Counted from the stretch's first letter, positions 34,401-41,874 are shown. The stretch is DNA of 64,000 nt from Zygaena filipendulae (GCA_907165275.2 OU015678.1:4774001-4838000); one strand, 5' to 3'. Numbers and translations are program-made. Notes: a model not told the origin generated them from the letters alone.

Positions 34401-36874
34401 GTGCGATCGGCTTGGCCGACTAGTCGGCAGACTAATCGGTCTCTTTACAACCGACTAATCGGCTAGTCGTCTAGCCGACCGTCTTAAGAAATAAAGATAA
34501 ACTCGCTGTGCCTAAGACTAGGCTCCATAAAATTTCTAACGGCCGCACTCAGAGTCTTCTTTAATGATTACTTAGTTAAGTATAGATTTTTAAAACAAAA
34601 CTGCCGCAATTAGAGACATTCAGTAAATTAATGTTAATTTGCATTTAATGAGATGTAACTTAATTAGTTAAATGCCAATTAACATTAATTTATTAAACTT
34701 GTCTGATTGCGGCAGTTTTGTTTTAAAAATCTATACTTAACTAAGTAATCATTAAAGTAGACTCTGAGTGCGGCGGTAATTTATTTAAAGGACAATGTAT
34801 ACACTTTTACAACAAACTCCCAAACGATGTAATTAATTTGTCAATTAATAAATTCAAGAAACTTATTAAACACAGATTATGCGATAAAGCATATTATAGT
34901 GTAGTAGACTATTTAAACGATACAGACGTTTGGGAATGAATTGCTCTATCCAATTCCTATTTTTTGTTTTCCTAGTTTTTAAGTATGATCAATAAAAGAC
35001 AGCGCTGCTGAGTTTCTTGTCAGTTCTTCTCAGCAGAGGACGTATTCCGAACTGACGGTAATTTAGGTATAGTTCTAAGAACCTGCTGACGATTACAAGT
35101 GATTGTAACCAATCCTAAGTAATAAATAGCTTTTGAAATTTTGATTTTTTTTTAATTTTGACCAAAGTCATGATCGGCACATCTCTAATTTGCAATTTTC
35201 ACCAATTTTTAATTTACATTTTATATTGACCAGGAGGTGAATTGGGACCTGTACATCATGAACTACATCAAGGGTGCAAGGGAGTATTGTTGCAAGGAAG
35301 ACCCTTCGACTCTACCTCAAGCCAGGCGCCTGAGTAAAATGTAAGTAACTTTCGCATCATTGCAACATAACGGCCCACAAGACGACCCGATTGGCCCGGG
35401 TTTCGGGTTCGATTCCCGGTGGGGGTGGACTTTGTGTGATGGACGCAGGGTTCCATTCCCCAGTCTGGGCGTGTATACAGGGTGTCCCGTAAATTGCCGT
35501 AAAGTCAAAACAGCTGTTAACAGAAAGACATTCTGTATGTATGTAATGTATACCACGTTTGCTTGGTTTCCACGACTCAAGCTTATAGCTTAGTGTGGGA
35601 TCAAGGAGATCTGTGTGTTGTGAAGTGGATTATTATTATTATCACTACACACTTCCACTGCTGGACCAAGGTCTCCCCCCTCAAGGATGTCCACGACGAC
35701 TGGACCCCAATCCAGCGGAGCCTCAAGGTTTAAATAAAATTATTCTCGGTGTATCGCGTATATTTCCCTAACATTAACTCAGTAGGTACTTGTTGAAAAG
35801 GGAAAAAATAAACGCCGCACTCAGAGTCGTTTTAATCATTACTTACATACATCTTGAGTGAGGATTTTAAAAAACAAATCTGCCGCTCTTATGCCACCAA
35901 AAAGGTAGACGATTTAATGTAGGACTATATTTGAATATTAAAATATTATTTTTAAATGAAATACTCTATTTGGAACAGAAAAACTATAGGTCAAAAGCGA
36001 CAGATTCCTATTTGATAAAATCTAAACAAAAGAAAATTAAAAATATGCTAAATTTTCAAACTAAAAGTAGTTTGCAACATTCCAACCCCTTGTGCACTTA
36101 ATTGGCAACTAATTGGTATTATTGACTAATTAACGGCCGCACTCAGAGTCGTTTTAGTGATTACTTCATTTTTAAGTAAAGATTTTAAAAACAAAACTAC
36201 AAACAAACTACTCTGAGTGCAGCCGTAAGTTAAACTTAGTTAAATGTCAATTAACATTAATTCAATGAACGTCTCTGAGTGCGGCAGTTTGGTTTTTAAA
36301 ATCTTTAGTTAAAATTAAGGTGATAGGATGTTGACGACTTTTTAAAATTAAATTTCTAATTAGGCCGTCAGTTAGCAAATTAAAAATTATTTGACGCGTA
36401 TTTTTTTATTTTTCAAATAAATGGAAATACACAGAGATAAAGCGCATTAAAGTTTAGGGTGGGGGCGCGTGACGTCACTTACCGCTACAAGCCGCCATAC
36501 AAACTGTCCGGATAGTGACGTCACGCGAAATTTCAACTCAATGTATCACCGTTATTTTTTGATTACGTAAAAAAGAAAAGATACGTGTCCAATATTTTTT
36601 ATTAATCCACAAGACGGACCAAAACAAGCAAATTAGTCAAATAGCCTTTTATTAAAACGACTGTGAGTGCAGCCGTAAAAGTTGTAATTTTGTTACTAGC
36701 CGTGCCCGCGGTTTTGTTTGCGTGAGATTCGAAATAACCTGTGCATAAATTTTTTTCAATGTTTGTTTTTCTTTTTTTTTCAGATTATTTTACGCCGATT
36801 GGCTTCTACATATATTCTCAGCGTGCATATTCCTTTATTTTGTTTATTATTGTTTATGTAAAATATTCATTTGA
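22274..36874 (+). CDS. FAR: Fatty acyl-CoA reductase, 12 coding exons
   Basis: Predicted membrane-bound enzyme that reduces fatty acyl-CoA to fatty alcohol with NADPH. Coding exons: 22274-22471, 22696-22853, 23515-23605, 24112-24257, 25042-25151, 26707-26790, 30055-30163, 31161-31237, 31699-31861, 33320-33470, 35234-35340 and 36784-36874. The total is 1485 nt, giving 494 residues plus a TGA stop. Every intron is GT-AG and the phases join cleanly. Domains: Rossmann NADPH motif TGATGFLG at residues 19-26; short-chain-dehydrogenase YxxxK at Y207-K211; the FAR_C (sterile) domain over roughly residues 355-460; a C-terminal hydrophobic helix at about 471-490. The length is normal for the family. 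The start ATG has A at -3 and G at +4; a TTTTTAG at 22252-22258 could be the acceptor of a 5'-UTR intron. Insects have many FAR paralogues (pheromone, wax, tracheal lipids), and the sequence alone does not say which this is. An AATACA at 37031 is a weak candidate poly(A) signal. Confidence 0.95.
22696..22853 (+). CDS. FAR: FAR exon 2
   Basis: Residues 67-118 plus two bases of codon 119. Carries the KLRLVPGDI strand and the FFHCAA segment of the Rossmann fold. Acceptor CCAG, donor GTACGT. Confidence 0.93.
23137..23371. mobile_element. MITE-1 in FAR intron 2
   Basis: CAGCCGCACTCAGT...GACTGCGGCGG ends, left flank TAA, right flank ATA (one change). The internal AAATGCCAATTAACATTAAT dyad is present. 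Confidence 0.75.
23515..23605 (+). CDS. FAR: FAR exon 3
   Basis: Residues 119-149, including the RFD...NTLGTKRVL segment that lines the cofactor pocket in this family. Acceptor TTTTCAG, donor GTACCT. Confidence 0.93.
24112..24257 (+). CDS. FAR: FAR exon 4
   Basis: Residues 150-197 plus two bases. Begins with the conserved FLHVSTAYS strand that holds the active-site serine region. Donor GTCAGT. Confidence 0.93.
24445..24812. mobile_element. Composite of three Helitron pieces in FAR intron 4
   Basis: A forward 5' end (TCCTTGCTAATATTATAAA) runs into a reverse copy (GAGCTGTTCTCCGTGG ... TTTATAATAATTATTAGTAA). That in turn runs into a forward copy ending GAGAAGCTAG at 24812. It probably arose by insertion next to pre-existing copies followed by deletion. 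Confidence 0.6.
25042..25151 (+). CDS. FAR: FAR exon 5, with catalytic YxxxK
   Basis: Residues 198-234 plus one base. Contains [11 protein letters not shown], in which Y207 and K211 are the short-chain-dehydrogenase catalytic pair, and IARPSI. Confidence 0.94.
25258..25458 (+). mobile_element. Helitron-like element in FAR intron 5
   Basis: A|TCCTACTAATATTATAAATG start, CTAG at 25455-25458. It has an expanded GTTTGGAT octamer, about five units, at roughly 25275-25317. Confidence 0.8.
25515..25740 (+). repeat. Repeat D in FAR intron 5
   Basis: CGGACTTAATGCCACAGTGG and TCAACCTTCAGATAGTACAG words, ending in ACAT repeats. Confidence 0.6.
25792..25981 (-). mobile_element. Helitron-like element (reverse) in FAR intron 5
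   Basis: CTAGCTGTTCCCTGCAGTTT start, a CAGA tandem near the 5' side, and a truncated 5' end that meets the start of the next Helitron. Confidence 0.7.
25982..26272 (+). mobile_element. Helitron-like element in FAR intron 5
   Basis: A|TCTATATATAAAAGAAAGTC start and GGGCACAGCTAG|T end. The internal GGAATTCC core occurs twice, so it may be a fusion of two copies. A further fragment follows at 26388-26555. Confidence 0.7.
26707..26790 (+). CDS. FAR: FAR exon 6
   Basis: Residues 235-262 plus one base: the [16 protein letters not shown] segment highly conserved in FARs. Confidence 0.93.
27077..27313. mobile_element. MITE-1 in FAR intron 6, at the centre of a palindrome
   Basis: Flanked by TTA on each side. 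Just outside are the perfect 21-bp inverted arms 27052-27072 and 27317-27337 (core TTTAGATATCAATAGAT). The pre-insertion site was therefore a hairpin with TTA in the loop. Confidence 0.8.
27600..27892 (+). mobile_element. tRNA-derived SINE (family A) in FAR intron 6
   Basis: Full-length forward copy: head ACCCGATTGGCGCAATGGTC, B box GGTTCGATTCC, body CCAGTCTGGGTGTG, 3' end TTGTGAAGTGG and (ATT)n tail. Confidence 0.85.
28280..28540 (+). repeat. LINE 3' end in FAR intron 6
   Basis: GC-rich block with GCTGGTCGCCTTTTTGCCGC, then an AT-rich part with AATAAAG and a (TTTCAA)n-like tail at about 28505-28540. Only untranslated sequence is left. Confidence 0.5.
28780..29000. repeat. LINE-derived fragment in FAR intron 6
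   Basis: Contains CTACCGCTTCGGAAAGTG and GAAGAAGCGGCGGAAGAAAC, words I associate with LINE 3' ends in Lepidoptera. No frame of length. Confidence 0.4.
29283..29518. mobile_element. MITE-3 in FAR intron 6, TSD AATT
   Basis: 236 bp, inverted relative to the copy at 12984. GGACATAGATAAGCAATAGT ... TTGCTTATCTGCGTCC, flanked by AATT at 29279-29282 and 29519-29522. Confidence 0.75.
30055..30163 (+). CDS. FAR: FAR exon 7
   Basis: Residues 263-298 plus two bases: includes the [11 protein letters not shown] segment typical of the family. It follows the largest intron (3264 bp). Confidence 0.93.
30404..30546 (-). pseudogene. LINE reverse-transcriptase C-terminal fragment in FAR intron 7
   Basis: On the minus strand an open stretch reads ...[19 protein letters not shown]..., continuing with an F-K-R-N-R-Y-L pattern to a TAG at 30404-30406. 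The RTA..WN.LP..VFP motif is the common C-terminal signature of CR1/L2/Jockey-type LINE polymerases. About 46 codons remain, so it is a dead fragment. Confidence 0.65.
30611..30747. mobile_element. Two Helitron 3' ends facing outward
   Basis: Begins CTAGCTGTACCCTGCGG (reverse) and ends CCGCGGGGCGAAGCTAG (forward), so both sides are 3' termini. The pair can fold into a hairpin. Confidence 0.6.
30878..31140 (+). mobile_element. Helitron-like family H7 copy in FAR intron 7
   Basis: TCTACTA...ACGAGCAATTCTTGTATAT start, TCGATCTAGCTAGGTTTC middle, and ACAACGAGCGAAGCTCGGTG near the end. Same family as 31886, 54610, 57900 and 59180. Confidence 0.55.
31161..31237 (+). CDS. FAR: FAR exon 8
   Basis: Residues 299-324 plus one base: [17 protein letters not shown], the end of the NAD(P)-binding domain. 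Confidence 0.92.
31699..31861 (+). CDS. FAR: FAR exon 9
   Basis: Residues 325-378 plus two bases. Has the [11 protein letters not shown] segment and a hydrophobic stretch (about 358-375, [12 protein letters not shown]) that may contact the membrane. Confidence 0.93.
31886..32640. mobile_element. Element with two inverted H7 ends in FAR intron 9
   Basis: The left end TCTACTATCTTTAAACGAGC and the right end GCTCGTTTAAAGATAGTAGA are inverted copies. Between them are an H7 body (to about 32110) and a piece of the 15598-type subfamily (about 32149-32360, GGGCTTGGTTACTCTTC). Confidence 0.55.
32641..32787 (+). repeat. Repeat R, empty-site copy
   Basis: Reads GGTCACCTCCAAACTAAT...GAGTAACTTTTAAAGTAT... 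to GTGTATCAGGTTTTCAG. The same repeat at 37130-37505 has MITE-1 inserted in the TTA of AACTTTTA. A third piece is at 56081. Confidence 0.65.
32788..32881 (+). mobile_element. SINE family A, 3' fragment
   Basis: Only the last third (TTTCCACGACACAAGC ... TGTGTGTTATGAAGTGG) and a short AT tail. Confidence 0.65.
32932..33169 (-). mobile_element. Helitron-like element (reverse) in FAR intron 9
   Basis: CTAGCTATGCCTCGCGGTTT start to CACATTTATAATATTC, near-complete. It ends shortly before exon 10. Confidence 0.75.
33320..33470 (+). CDS. FAR: FAR exon 10
   Basis: Residues 379-429 in the FAR_C domain: QKRV...[12 protein letters not shown], and IFYTDLK at the end. Confidence 0.93.
33513..33778. mobile_element. 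MITE-1, degraded and interrupted, in FAR intron 10
   Basis: Left half without its terminus, about 75 bp of foreign sequence (GGCTACAGGTGACTGG...), then a right half ending GGGCGGCCG followed by TTA. Confidence 0.6.
33795..34107. mobile_element. MITE-2 derivative with two like ends
   Basis: Both sides carry the right-hand end of the family (CGTCTTGTAGATCAATAAAA on the left, its complement near 34060 on the right). Between are ACAT repeats and a Helitron scrap with CAGACAGACAGACAGAC. Confidence 0.5.
34108..34490. repeat. GC-rich palindromic tract in FAR intron 10
   Basis: Contains TCGACTGCGCAGTCGA (34110-34125), an inverted pair CTAGCCAAATCGACATT / AATGCCGATTTGGCTAG, and a cluster of CCGACTAGTCGG-like words (34414-34482). 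No open frame fits; class unknown. Confidence 0.5.
34540..34776. mobile_element. MITE-1 in FAR intron 10
   Basis: Full copy, TAA on both sides (34537-34539 and 34777-34779). Confidence 0.8.
34786..34939 (+). pseudogene. LINE polymerase C-terminal fragment in FAR intron 10
   Basis: Open stretch with [18 protein letters not shown] and KAYYSV..YLND...W, ending at TGA 34937-34939. This YNKLP...FK...L..KAYY pattern is the usual C-terminus of CR1/L2-group LINE reverse transcriptases. A 3' UTR with GAGTTTCTTGTCAGTTCTTC follows to about 35140. A shorter related scrap (IYNELPND) is at 27555-27590. Confidence 0.65.
35234..35340 (+). CDS. FAR: FAR exon 11
   Basis: Residues 430-464 plus two bases: [17 protein letters not shown] and the [11 protein letters not shown] motif that closes the FAR_C domain. 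Confidence 0.93.
35382..35642 (+). mobile_element. SINE family A, internally altered, in FAR intron 11
   Basis: The tRNA head lacks the part between A box and B box. The body keeps CCAGTCTGGGCGTG, then has a different segment (ACAGGGTGTCCCGTAAATTG) before the standard 3' end and (ATT)n tail. Confidence 0.75.
35815..36321. mobile_element. Degraded MITE-1 relatives in FAR intron 11
   Basis: A left-half copy (CGCCGCACTCAGAGTCG, 35815-35890) is followed by a divergent subfamily copy starting CGGCCGCACTCAGAGTCG at about 36134. The far end of the latter (GTGAGTGCAGCCGTAA) lies beyond the MITE-2 at 36322. Confidence 0.55.
36322..36652. mobile_element. MITE-2 nested in a MITE-1 relative
   Basis: GATAGGATGTTGACGACT to AGTCAAATAGCCTTTT, two TGACGTCA sites. 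Insertion split the older MITE, giving the order of events. Confidence 0.7.
36784..36874 (+). CDS. FAR: FAR exon 12 and stop
   Basis: Residues 465-494 and TGA. Encodes the hydrophobic C-terminal helix (about 471-490) followed by a short lysine-containing tail. The acceptor has a long T tract. This exon is the least conserved part of FARs, so its assignment rests on phase, splice site and hydrophobicity. Confidence 0.85.
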
Positions 36875-37129
36875 TAACCATCGGAGTGTAAAGCATGTAT
36901 AACAACGTGTTAATGAATTGACTGAAAACTAGAAAGTAGTTTGTTCAGAATCGACTTCCGAATCGATCGCACATGTTTCACTATAGGTTATATTTTTTCA
37001 TTTTTACTAGCCCATGTCTAAATTATTTGTAATACAATATTTGGCGCGTACACCGCGACGAACGTAGCAAAAAGCTCGAATCAGTCATTGACACGTCGAC
37101 CCGGGCGTAGCGCTTGGAATTTCGTAGAT

Positions 37130-37505
37130 AGGTCACCTGCAAACTAATGTTGAATAACTTTTACGGCCGCACTCAGAGTCGACTTTAATGATTACTTAGT
37201 TAAGTATAGATTTTTAAAACAAAACTGCCGCAATCACACAATTTTAATCAATTAATGTTAATTGGCATTTAACTAATTAAGTTAATCTCGTTAAATGCCA
37301 ATTAACATTAATTTATTGAACTTGTCTGATTGCGGCAGTTTTGTTTTAAAAATCTATACTTAACTAAGTAATCATTAAAGTCGACTCTGAGTGCGGCGGT
37401 TAGACTATGAATTTTTTCGACATAATTTCTATTTTAATCATTAATGTTTATTTTTTAAATGGGGTGTATCAGGTTTTTGGTCAATTCATTAACACTTTGT
37501 ATAAT
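37130..37505 (+). repeat. Repeat R, filled-site copy downstream of FAR
   Basis: GGTCACCTGCAAACTAATGT...AACTTTTA, MITE-1, then ACTATGAATTTTTTCGACAT... and GTGTATCAGGTTTTTGG. Compare the empty copy at 32641. Confidence 0.65.
37164..37399. mobile_element. MITE-1 in repeat R, TSD TTA
   Basis: CGGCCGCACTCAGAGTCGAC to CTGAGTGCGGCGG, flanked by TTA. The empty paralogue at 32641 has one TTA at this point, which proves the element boundaries and the 3-bp duplication. Confidence 0.85.
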
Positions 37506-37524
37506 GGTGTAATAATAAAATGTA

Positions 37525-39061
37525 CACACATCAAAAGTGTCTAGGGATCAAGTACATTTTTTGCTATAAAAAGAAACCCAATTAATTTAAATCTAATCTA
37601 ATCTTCTGGGCTTGTTGCCTACCTTATTTCCCAAATCTAAATTAACAACTAATCCCCACATTTTGAATAAATAAGGAAAATATTCATTTTTTGTAAGATG
37701 TGAGAAATTGAACCAATTCCAAGTCGACAATCAAATTGCAAAGAAGGCAAAGACAGGGGTTTTTGAAACTTTTATTGTAATGTATTAACAAATTAATAAT
37801 CTGTGTTCTTTCCATTGACATGAATCACACATTCGCAGCGATTTGGTATGCTTAAAATCAGTTCATCAAAATCACTTTGAGGAATGGCCACCCACGTTCT
37901 TTGTAAGAAGTTGTTGTGGGGTATTTACGGCGTCCATACTCGGCAGAGCTCTTCTTTGGAGTATATCCCATGCGTGCTCAGTAGGATTTAAGTCTGGTGA
38001 TTGAGCAGGCCACGGCAGGACGTTGATATCAGCATTGGCAAGAGTGCGTGTTACGACTCCAACAGTGTGTGGACGTGCATTGTCGTGCATAAGTTGAAAC
38101 GAATCACCCAACTGGCTTCGCAAAGGGATGATTACATCTGATACAATACTTGTCGCATAAATCCGAGCATTAAGGTTGCCCCTGATCCAAATGAGATCGG
38201 TTCTTCCACCGATCTAAATACCCGTTAAAACCATCATTGTTCCCCCTCCATATGGATGAACTTCCTAACAGAATTTCAATCGTTCTTGACGTCCAGGGCT
38301 TCTCCAAACTAATGTACATCTTGTATCCGGCCTCATACCGAAACGAGATTCCTCGGAAAAGCAAACACCACGCTAGTCTTCTTCCTCCTAATTACTGTCT
38401 TCGCGAGCCCATTGTAAACGGGCTCTACGATTGCGGGGCGCTATTGGTGGAACTCTCAGAGGCCTTCGGGATCGCAGACCCACTTCTCTTAAACGATTAC
38501 GTATGGTTTGATCGCTTATCAGAAAGCCTGAAGCGCTGTGGAGCCTCGTAGTTATCATCATGGCGGTCATAGTACGATTTCTTCGCGCTGTATTATGGAT
38601 ATACCGGTCCTGTCTTCGAGTGGTGATACGAGTTCGCCCTCCATGTCGCTCGGCCACACTGCCCGTGATGCGATAGCGTGTCCATAGGCGGCTTATGACG
38701 CTCTGCCTTGTCCCAACAGCATTAGCCACAGTGCGTTGCCTGGCGCCAGCTTCCAACATTCCAACGGTTCTCAGCATCTCTTCTCTAGGCAATTGGTGTC
38801 ATCGCTCCATACCGATGCAATTTTTTTCAGTTACGATGCAGTAATTGTAATGTTTTTGTAAAACCGCCATCACACGCTTTTATAGGGATTTTTAATGACA
38901 GTTATTTTTAAAAGTTTAAACAAAATTTGAATAAAAGTCATTATTGAAATGGTGAAATTCAATAAAAAATTTCAAAAAGGATCCAGAAAAGTTACAATAA
39001 TAATCCCAATTGGCGGCAATTCTCTAAAATGCTCTTGATCCCTAGACATTTTTGATGTGTG
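37525..39061 (-). mobile_element. Tc1-like DNA transposon, full length
   Basis: Both ends carry a 28-bp inverted repeat (CACACATCAAAAGTGTCTAG... and its complement with one change), flanked by TA at 37523-37524 and 39062-39063. The length of 1537 bp is normal for Tc1 elements. The transposase lies on the minus strand and is broken. Confidence 0.9.
37793..38802 (-). pseudogene. Tc1-like transposase, frame-broken
   Basis: N-terminal helix-turn-helix region is seen from about 38790 down to 38390 (REEMLRTVGMLEAG, AVGTRQSVISRLW). The second catalytic aspartate region reads MHDNARPHT and the third DDE position lies in SPDLNPTEHAWD. The frame is lost just after the ATG at 38802, again near 38390-38130, and again near 37880, where the C-terminal PNRCECVIH lies in another frame. 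The first catalytic motif reads FSEESRF, where aspartate is usual at position three. This copy cannot make an active enzyme. Confidence 0.85.
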
Positions 39062-39236
39062 TACTTATATAATTATTTTAATGGTATACCTGATAGTAAT
39101 AATTTAGAAAGGATTTTATCAAAATTTCATTGTTAACTTATGGGATTTTAAATACGGTGTTAAGTTTAGAGATGGATGCGGACTGTTAACAAAACTACTA
39201 GTCAGCGAGGGCGATTCTAAACTTAACTCTCCAAAT

Positions 39237-39389
39237 CAGTGGTTCCCAACGTATGGGTCGCGAACCACCCTGAGGGTGGGCCCTGAAATACGAAAATACC
39301 ACTTACTTTTTACTCTACGAAGTGGTGAGTCCCGAGCTCAGATATTTTTGTTAAGTGGGTCGCGATTCAGTCAACTTTGGGGACCACTG
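39237..39389. mobile_element. Short hAT-like MITE
   Basis: CAGTGGTTCCCAACGTATGG ... TTTGGGGACCACTG, 153 bp. Flanks CTCCAAAT and CTCCATAC agree at six of eight positions, an aged 8-bp TSD. Confidence 0.65.
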
Positions 39390-39512
39390 CTCCATACTGT
39401 TATCTTTAACTCACGGCAGGTAGTTATTAAAATAAAAAATAAGAATTGATGTAACGGAATCGCTCTCAGTATTTTATAAACTTAATAGTTATGTCATGAG
39501 AAATATAATAAA

Positions 39513-39742
39513 CTAGCTGTCCCCCGCGACTTCATCCGCGGTAATTTCGGAGTTCCCGCGGAGGTTGCGGGAAAAAAGTACTCTATGTCCTTCAGTTCCC
39601 GAGGGAATTCCGGGATAAAAACTATCCTATCTTTTAAGTTGGACCATATTATAAATGGTTACAAAATTTTATCAAAATCCGTTCAGTAGTTTCGGAGTCC
39701 ATCGCGGACAAACAACGTGACACGTGATTTATATATATTAGA
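39513..39742 (-). mobile_element. Helitron-like element, ATCACGTGTCACG subfamily
   Basis: Reverse copy: CTAGCTGTCCCCCGCGAC start, CAACGTGACACGTGATTTAT near the 5' end. Same subfamily as 47055 and the array at 51257. Confidence 0.75.
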
Positions 39743-39840
39743 TTATCCAAGATTTATATACGGTATAGATAAAACATATAGATACAAGCATATCATAATA
39801 AATATTATGCCTATTTCATGATATCCAATTTTATTTAAAA

Positions 39841-40150
39841 CTAGCTGTGCTCTGCGTGAGTTTCGGGATTCCCGCAGGAACTGCAAAGTAGCCTAATTCA
39901 CTCCTTACGTCATCAGCTGATTGCCAGTGAAAGTCCCGTCAAAATGATGCCAACCGTTTCGGTGATCAGCTGTTCTGCGCGTTAATTTCAGTTCCCGCGG
40001 GATTTTCAGGATAAAAAGTATCCTGAGTCCTTTTCTGTACCCCTGACAGTGTGTATGCAAAATTTGATGATAATCGACTCAGCCGTTGAGGCGTGAAAGC
40101 ATAACAGAAAGACAGACAGACACACAGAGTTACTTTCGAATTTATAATAG
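39841..40150 (-). mobile_element. Two reverse Helitron-like fragments
   Basis: The first begins CTAGCTGTGCTCTGCGTG. The second begins at about 39966 with CAGCTGTTCTGCGCG and runs to TACTTTCGAATTTATAATAG. Confidence 0.55.
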
Positions 40151-40429
40151 TAGTATGGAATGTGTTCTGTATCATTTTCCAATCATGTCTTGAGTCTTCC
40201 TCTACCTTCTTGTGTCTATTTGGATTTCTGGTGATTTTTCCTTTTTCTAGTTTTACCATTATCTGTATGGGGGCTTGGATACAATGTATTGTTATTTCAT
40301 AAGATCTTGTAGTTGAATGGTCGAAAAAAATAAACAAAAAATATTTTTAAAGTTGTTTAGGTTTTCTAGCAGTTTTTCACGGCCATTTCACGAAATATTA
40401 AATTAAGAACTTTATAAGGTATTCAATAG

Positions 40430-40760
40430 AATAGGGATGTTGACTACTATTGAAAATCAAAATTCTAATTAGTCCGTCAGTTAGAAAATAAAAAAAACAA
40501 TAGACACGTATTTTTTGCTTTTTTAAATAAATTAAAATATACAGAGTTAAAGCACATTAAAGTTTAGGATGAGGAGGTCGTGACGTCACTAACCGCAAAA
40601 CAGCCATACAAACTTTCAGAATAGTGACGTCACGCGAAATTTCAACTCAATATATCGCCGTTATTTTTTGATTACGTAAAAAAAGAAAAAATACGTGTCC
40701 AATATTTTTTAATAATCTACAAGACGGACTAAAAAGTAAAAATTAGTCAACATGCCCATT
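40430..40760. mobile_element. MITE-2 copy
   Basis: AATAGGGATGTTGACTAC to AGTCAACATGCCCATT, 331 bp, two TGACGTCA palindromes. Confidence 0.8.
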
Positions 40761-40916
40761 GTTTTTTGTAATTAAGTAGATAAAGTAACCTACTTATAAT
40801 ATTTTTAAGATAACTTGTTATTGTGAGTGTATAATATGTTTTAGTGAACATTAAAATATTAAACAATAATTACGCGCCTACTTAGAAAACTATTTTTATT
40901 TGTGTTCCATTCTATA

Positions 40917-41098
40917 TTAGCTGTGCCCCGCGGTTTCACCCGCGTTAACTTCAGAGATCCCGCGGGAATTTCGGGATAAAAAACCCTATGTCCTTCTCTG
41001 TACCCCTGACAACGTGTATGCAAAATTTCATGATGATCAGTTGAGCCGTTAAGGCGTGACAACGTAACAGACACACTCAATTATATTATTAGTAAGGA
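40917..41098 (-). mobile_element. Helitron-like element (reverse)
   Basis: TTAGCTGTGCCCCGCGGTTT (CTAG mutated) to TTATATTATTAGTAAGGA, followed by T. Confidence 0.7.
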
Positions 41099-41517
41099 TC
41101 TTTGTTCAACGATTCTGATGATGTCTGCCTCAACATGACGATTTATAGAGCGTGAACATTAATAAAATTAAATGGATATTGTTATAAGCGCAAAGGCGCG
41201 TTAATATTGTAGTAATATTGCAAAAAAGATTTAAAAAATACAGCGCACAACTAGGTACAAAAAAACTGACTATTCTGTATCAATTAATTTCAAAACCACT
41301 AATAAGGGTCAGCGTACATCTAGCAGGGCAAAAGTCGTGTTTTCTCCGCGGTAGAGGTTTCGGTTCTCGTCCAGAATGCTGATGTTCGATCCTAGACTCA
41401 GTATCAGAAATATGCAATCACTTTTGACAGTAGTTACATCTTTATGACGGGAGTTCAATGACCTCTGGCTAGCTCGTTATTGAATAAAACAAATTTTGTA
41501 AGTAGTTTGTTTTGAGA
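41099..41517. other. No gene recognised
   Basis: Unassigned sequence of moderate GC. No repeat partner or open frame seen. Confidence 0.35.
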
Positions 41518-41874
41518 CTAGCGGTTCCCCGGCGTTCATTTTGGAGTCACCGCAGGAATTCCGGGATAAAAAATTGCAATGCCTTTTCTTTACCTCTAAC
41601 AACGTGCATGCAAAATTTCATAATGATCGCTTGAGCCGTTAAGGTGTGAAAGCGTAATAAACAAACAAACGCACTTTCGCATTCATAATAATTACTAGCT
41701 GTGCCCCGCGGTAATTTCAGAGTTCCTACGGGAATTCCGGGATAAAAAGTACACTATGTACTTTTCTGTACCCCTGACAACGTGCATGCCAAATTTCATC
41801 CAAATCCGTTCAGCCGTTTTTGCGTGATTGAGTAACAAACATCCACACTTTCACATTTATAATATTAGAAAGGA
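41518..41874 (-). mobile_element. Two reverse Helitron-like copies joined end to end
   Basis: Copy one 41518-41694 (CTAGCGGTTCCCCGGCG...), copy two 41695-41874 (CTAGCTGTGCCCCGCGG ... TATTAGAAAGGA|T). The CTAG of the second directly follows the 5' end of the first with no spacer. Confidence 0.7.

Noticed and set aside
38237..38551. 104-codon forward frame in the Tc1 element
   Set aside because: Antisense to the transposase remnant.
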